From Deltaproteobacteria bacterium (GTDB taxonomy: Bacteria > Myxococcota > Myxococcia > SLRQ01), in NCBI GenBank assembly GCA_029210625.1, contig JARGFU010000026.1, forward strand, positions 1 through 64,000: a stretch of 64,000 nt of DNA, in the 5' to 3' direction. Shown piece by piece: positions 61,876 through 64,000 of this stretch (positions are counted from its first letter, which is position 1; each line of letters starts with the position of its first letter). The position numbers and the translations under genes are program-made. The notes below the pieces were generated by a model. It was not told the DNA's origin, did no database searches, and worked only from the letters and a program-made list of their open reading frames with translations.

Positions 61876-64000
61876 TGAACGATCGCAGGAAGATCCCCGA
61901 GGGCTGGGACACCGGCGCCGAGAGCATCGACTCGCAGGACGACTTCAAGGTCGTGGGCCACAGCCCCGAGCGGGTCGACGCCCTCAAGCTCGCCCTGGGC
62001 AAGGGCACCTACGCCGACGACGTCGACCTGGACGGGATGCTCTACCTCAAGGTGCTCTGGAGCCCCCACGCCCATGCCATCATCAAGTCCATCGACACCA
62101 GCAAGGCGGAGGCGGTGCCGGGGGTCGAGCTGATCCTCCACCACGGCAATGTCTCGCGGATCCCCTACACCACCGCGGGCCAGGGGCACCCCGAGCCCTC
62201 GCCCTACGACATCTTCATCTTCGACAGGAAGGTGCGCTGGGTGGGCGACCGGGTCGCCTGCGTGGCGGCGACCTCCGAGCGGGCCGCCGCCCGGGCCGTC
62301 GAGCTGATCGAGGTCGAATACGAGCTGCTCGAGCCCATCTTCGACTCGCGCCGCTCCGCGGACGAGGGCGCGCCGGTGCTGCACGACCAGCCCGAGGCGA
62401 CGGGTCTGCCCGACTACGAGAAGGACCGGAACATCGCCGCCCAGATGCTCGTCGAGCACGGCGACATGGAGAAGGCCTTCGCCTCGGCCGACCTCGTGCT
62501 CGAGCGCGAGTACTCGGTGCCCTACCAGGCCCACTGCTGCCTCGAGCCTCACGTCGCCCTGACCTGGCTCGACGAGGACAACCGGCTGGTGGTGCGGGTC
62601 GCCACCCAGGTGCCCTTCCACAGCCGGCGCATCCTGGCCCGGATCCTCGAGATCCCCCTGAACCGGATCCGGGTCATCAAGCCCCGGATCGGCGGCGGCT
62701 TCGGCGGCAAGCAGGAGATCCTCCTCGAGGATCTGCCGGCGCTGGTCACCCTGCGCACCGGCAAGCCCGCGCGGCTGATGCACACCCGCTCCGAGGAGTT
62801 CTGCTCCTCGCGCACCCGGCACCCGCAGCGGCTGCGCTGGAAGACCGGGGTGATGAAGGACGGCACGATCGTCGCCCAGGAGCTCGAGGTGCTGGCGAAC
62901 ACCGGCGCCAACGGCGCCCACGCCCTGACCGTGCAGAGCTGCACGGCGGGCAAGACTCTGCCCCTCTACGACGCCGAGGCCTACCGCTTCATCATGAAGA
63001 CGGTCTACACGAACCTCCCCCCCGGCGGCGCCTTCCGCGGCTACGGCGGTCCCCAGGGCTTCATGGCCATGGAGACCCACATGGACGAGGTCGCCGACAA
63101 GCTCGGCATGGACCCCATCGCCTTCCGGCGGATGAACGTCATCGCCCCGGGGCACGACAACGTGCTGGCCAAGAGCCTGGGCGAGGGCAAGGAGGGGCCG
63201 CCCCAGCGCATCCGTTCCAACGCCATCCAGGAGTGCATCGACCGCGGCGCAGCGGCCATCGGCTGGGAGCGCCGCGACTCGCTGGATCGCGACGGCCCGA
63301 TCAAGCGGGGCATGGGCATGACCTGCCTGATGCACGGCTCGGGCATCCCCGGCGTCGACATGGCCTCGGCCCGGATCAAGCTCAACGAGGACGGCTCCTT
63401 CAACCTCCACGTCGGCGCCACCGACATCGGCACCGGCAGCGACACCATCCTCTCGCAGATCGCCGCCGAGGCGCTCTCGGTGCCGCTGGACAAGATCGTC
63501 ATCTACTCGAGCGACACCGACCACACCCCCTTCGACACCGGGGCCTACGCCTCCTCGACGACCTTCATCTCGGGTCAGTCGGTGAAGAAGGCCGCCGAGG
63601 GCGCGGGCCGTCAGCTTCGCGAGGCGGCCCTCGAGATGTGGCGGGTCCACGGCAAGGAGAAGAAGCTGGACGACCTGCGCCTGGAGGACGGGCACGTGCG
63701 CGCGGCCGACGGCGACTCGATCAGCTACGCCGACATCTGCCTCTCGACCTTCTACGAGCACGATCAGCACCAGATCCAGGACCACGGCTCGCACATGACC
63801 TTCGAGTGTCCGCCGCCCTTCTCGGCGCACTTCTGCGAGGTCGAGGTCGACACCGAGACCGGCGGCGTGAAGCTGCTCAAGTACGTCGCCGCGGTCGACT
63901 GCGGGGTGGCCATCCACCCGGCCAGCGCGGAGGGGCAGACCGAGGGCGGCGCGGTGACCTCCATGGGCTACGCCCTCTCCGAGGACTACATCTTCGACGA
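61875..64000 (+). CDS. Molybdenum hydroxylase catalytic subunit (truncated at window end)
   Basis: At least 708 residues before the window ends. Xanthine dehydrogenase family: GTYADDVDLDGMLYLKVLWSPHAHA, GGGFGGKQE, AFRGYGGPQG, and GGVKLLKYVAAVDCG. It binds the molybdopterin cofactor. Substrate cannot be inferred; the YqeB neighbour suggests a selenium-dependent form. Start ATG 61875 overlaps the previous stop. Confidence 0.92.
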   Translation, partial: MNDRRKIPEGWDTGAESIDSQDDFKVVGHSPERVDALKLALGKGTYADDVDLDGMLYLKVLWSPHAHAIIKSIDTSKAEAVPGVELILHHGNVSRIPYTTAGQGHPEPSPYDIFIFDRKVRWVGDRVACVAATSERAAARAVELIEVEYELLEPIFDSRRSADEGAPVLHDQPEATGLPDYEKDRNIAAQMLVEHGDMEKAFASADLVLEREYSVPYQAHCCLEPHVALTWLDEDNRLVVRVATQVPFHSRRILARILEIPLNRIRVIKPRIGGGFGGKQEILLEDLPALVTLRTGKPARLMHTRSEEFCSSRTRHPQRLRWKTGVMKDGTIVAQELEVLANTGANGAHALTVQSCTAGKTLPLYDAEAYRFIMKTVYTNLPPGGAFRGYGGPQGFMAMETHMDEVADKLGMDPIAFRRMNVIAPGHDNVLAKSLGEGKEGPPQRIRSNAIQECIDRGAAAIGWERRDSLDRDGPIKRGMGMTCLMHGSGIPGVDMASARIKLNEDGSFNLHVGATDIGTGSDTILSQIAAEALSVPLDKIVIYSSDTDHTPFDTGAYASSTTFISGQSVKKAAEGAGRQLREAALEMWRVHGKEKKLDDLRLEDGHVRAADGDSISYADICLSTFYEHDQHQIQDHGSHMTFECPPPFSAHFCEVEVDTETGGVKLLKYVAAVDCGVAIHPASAEGQTEGGAVTSMGYALSEDYIFD

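Overview
The window is very GC-rich, almost entirely coding, and carries many chemotaxis-type signalling genes, surface lipoproteins, ATPase/cyclase regulators and hybrid kinases. This fits a Gram-negative with a complex signalling repertoire, most likely a myxobacterium-like or other former-deltaproteobacterial lineage. That placement is inference from gene content; there is no rRNA or tRNA to fix it.

Layout. 44-649 is a REP-associated tyrosine transposase, followed by a repeat-rich intergenic stretch ending in a long hairpin. From 20133 down to 963 runs an almost uninterrupted minus-strand series of eleven genes: cheW, cheR, a CheW-MCP fusion, a CheA fused to a receiver, a CheB with a degenerate receiver, a zinc-ribbon/nucleotide-cyclase/AAA/TPR regulator, and five paralogous lipoproteins predicted to fold as right-handed beta-helices. 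Several stops and starts overlap, so this may be one unit coupling a chemosensory pathway to a cyclase-type regulator and a surface lipoprotein array. It is the most interesting system here.

20256-28291 holds a CheY-like receiver, an alpha/beta-hydrolase lipoprotein, a DUF4105 membrane protein and a second cyclase/AAA/TPR regulator. 28292-32704 is glutamate synthase large subunit, convergent with a small receiver protein. 33291-37206 holds an NtrC-type sigma-54 activator, a 106-residue membrane protein carrying only a histidine-kinase dimerisation-like segment, and a hybrid histidine kinase. 37212-42661 is a second chemosensory cluster (receiver, CheW, CheR, CheW, CheB) with no CheA or MCP, ending in a histidine kinase whose ATPase domain has been deleted.

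42871-64000 is mainly housekeeping: RecQ, thioredoxin, cyclophilin, a VOC lipoprotein, a steroid-reductase-like membrane enzyme, a porin-like protein behind a Fur-type palindrome, a structured RNA with a strong terminator before metH, MetH, a class II amidotransferase, a deoxyhypusine-synthase-like enzyme, a 5'-nucleotidase lipoprotein and a VWA protein. The right edge is a YqeB-like protein with the three subunits of a molybdenum hydroxylase, the last truncated by the window.

At least three families of intergenic palindromic or word repeats recur. One (core GGCACCTATC) lies beside the transposase and again at 28094-28240. Another (tandem GTCCACGTACAC with inverted ends) is present at 22877-23053 and 52643-52729.
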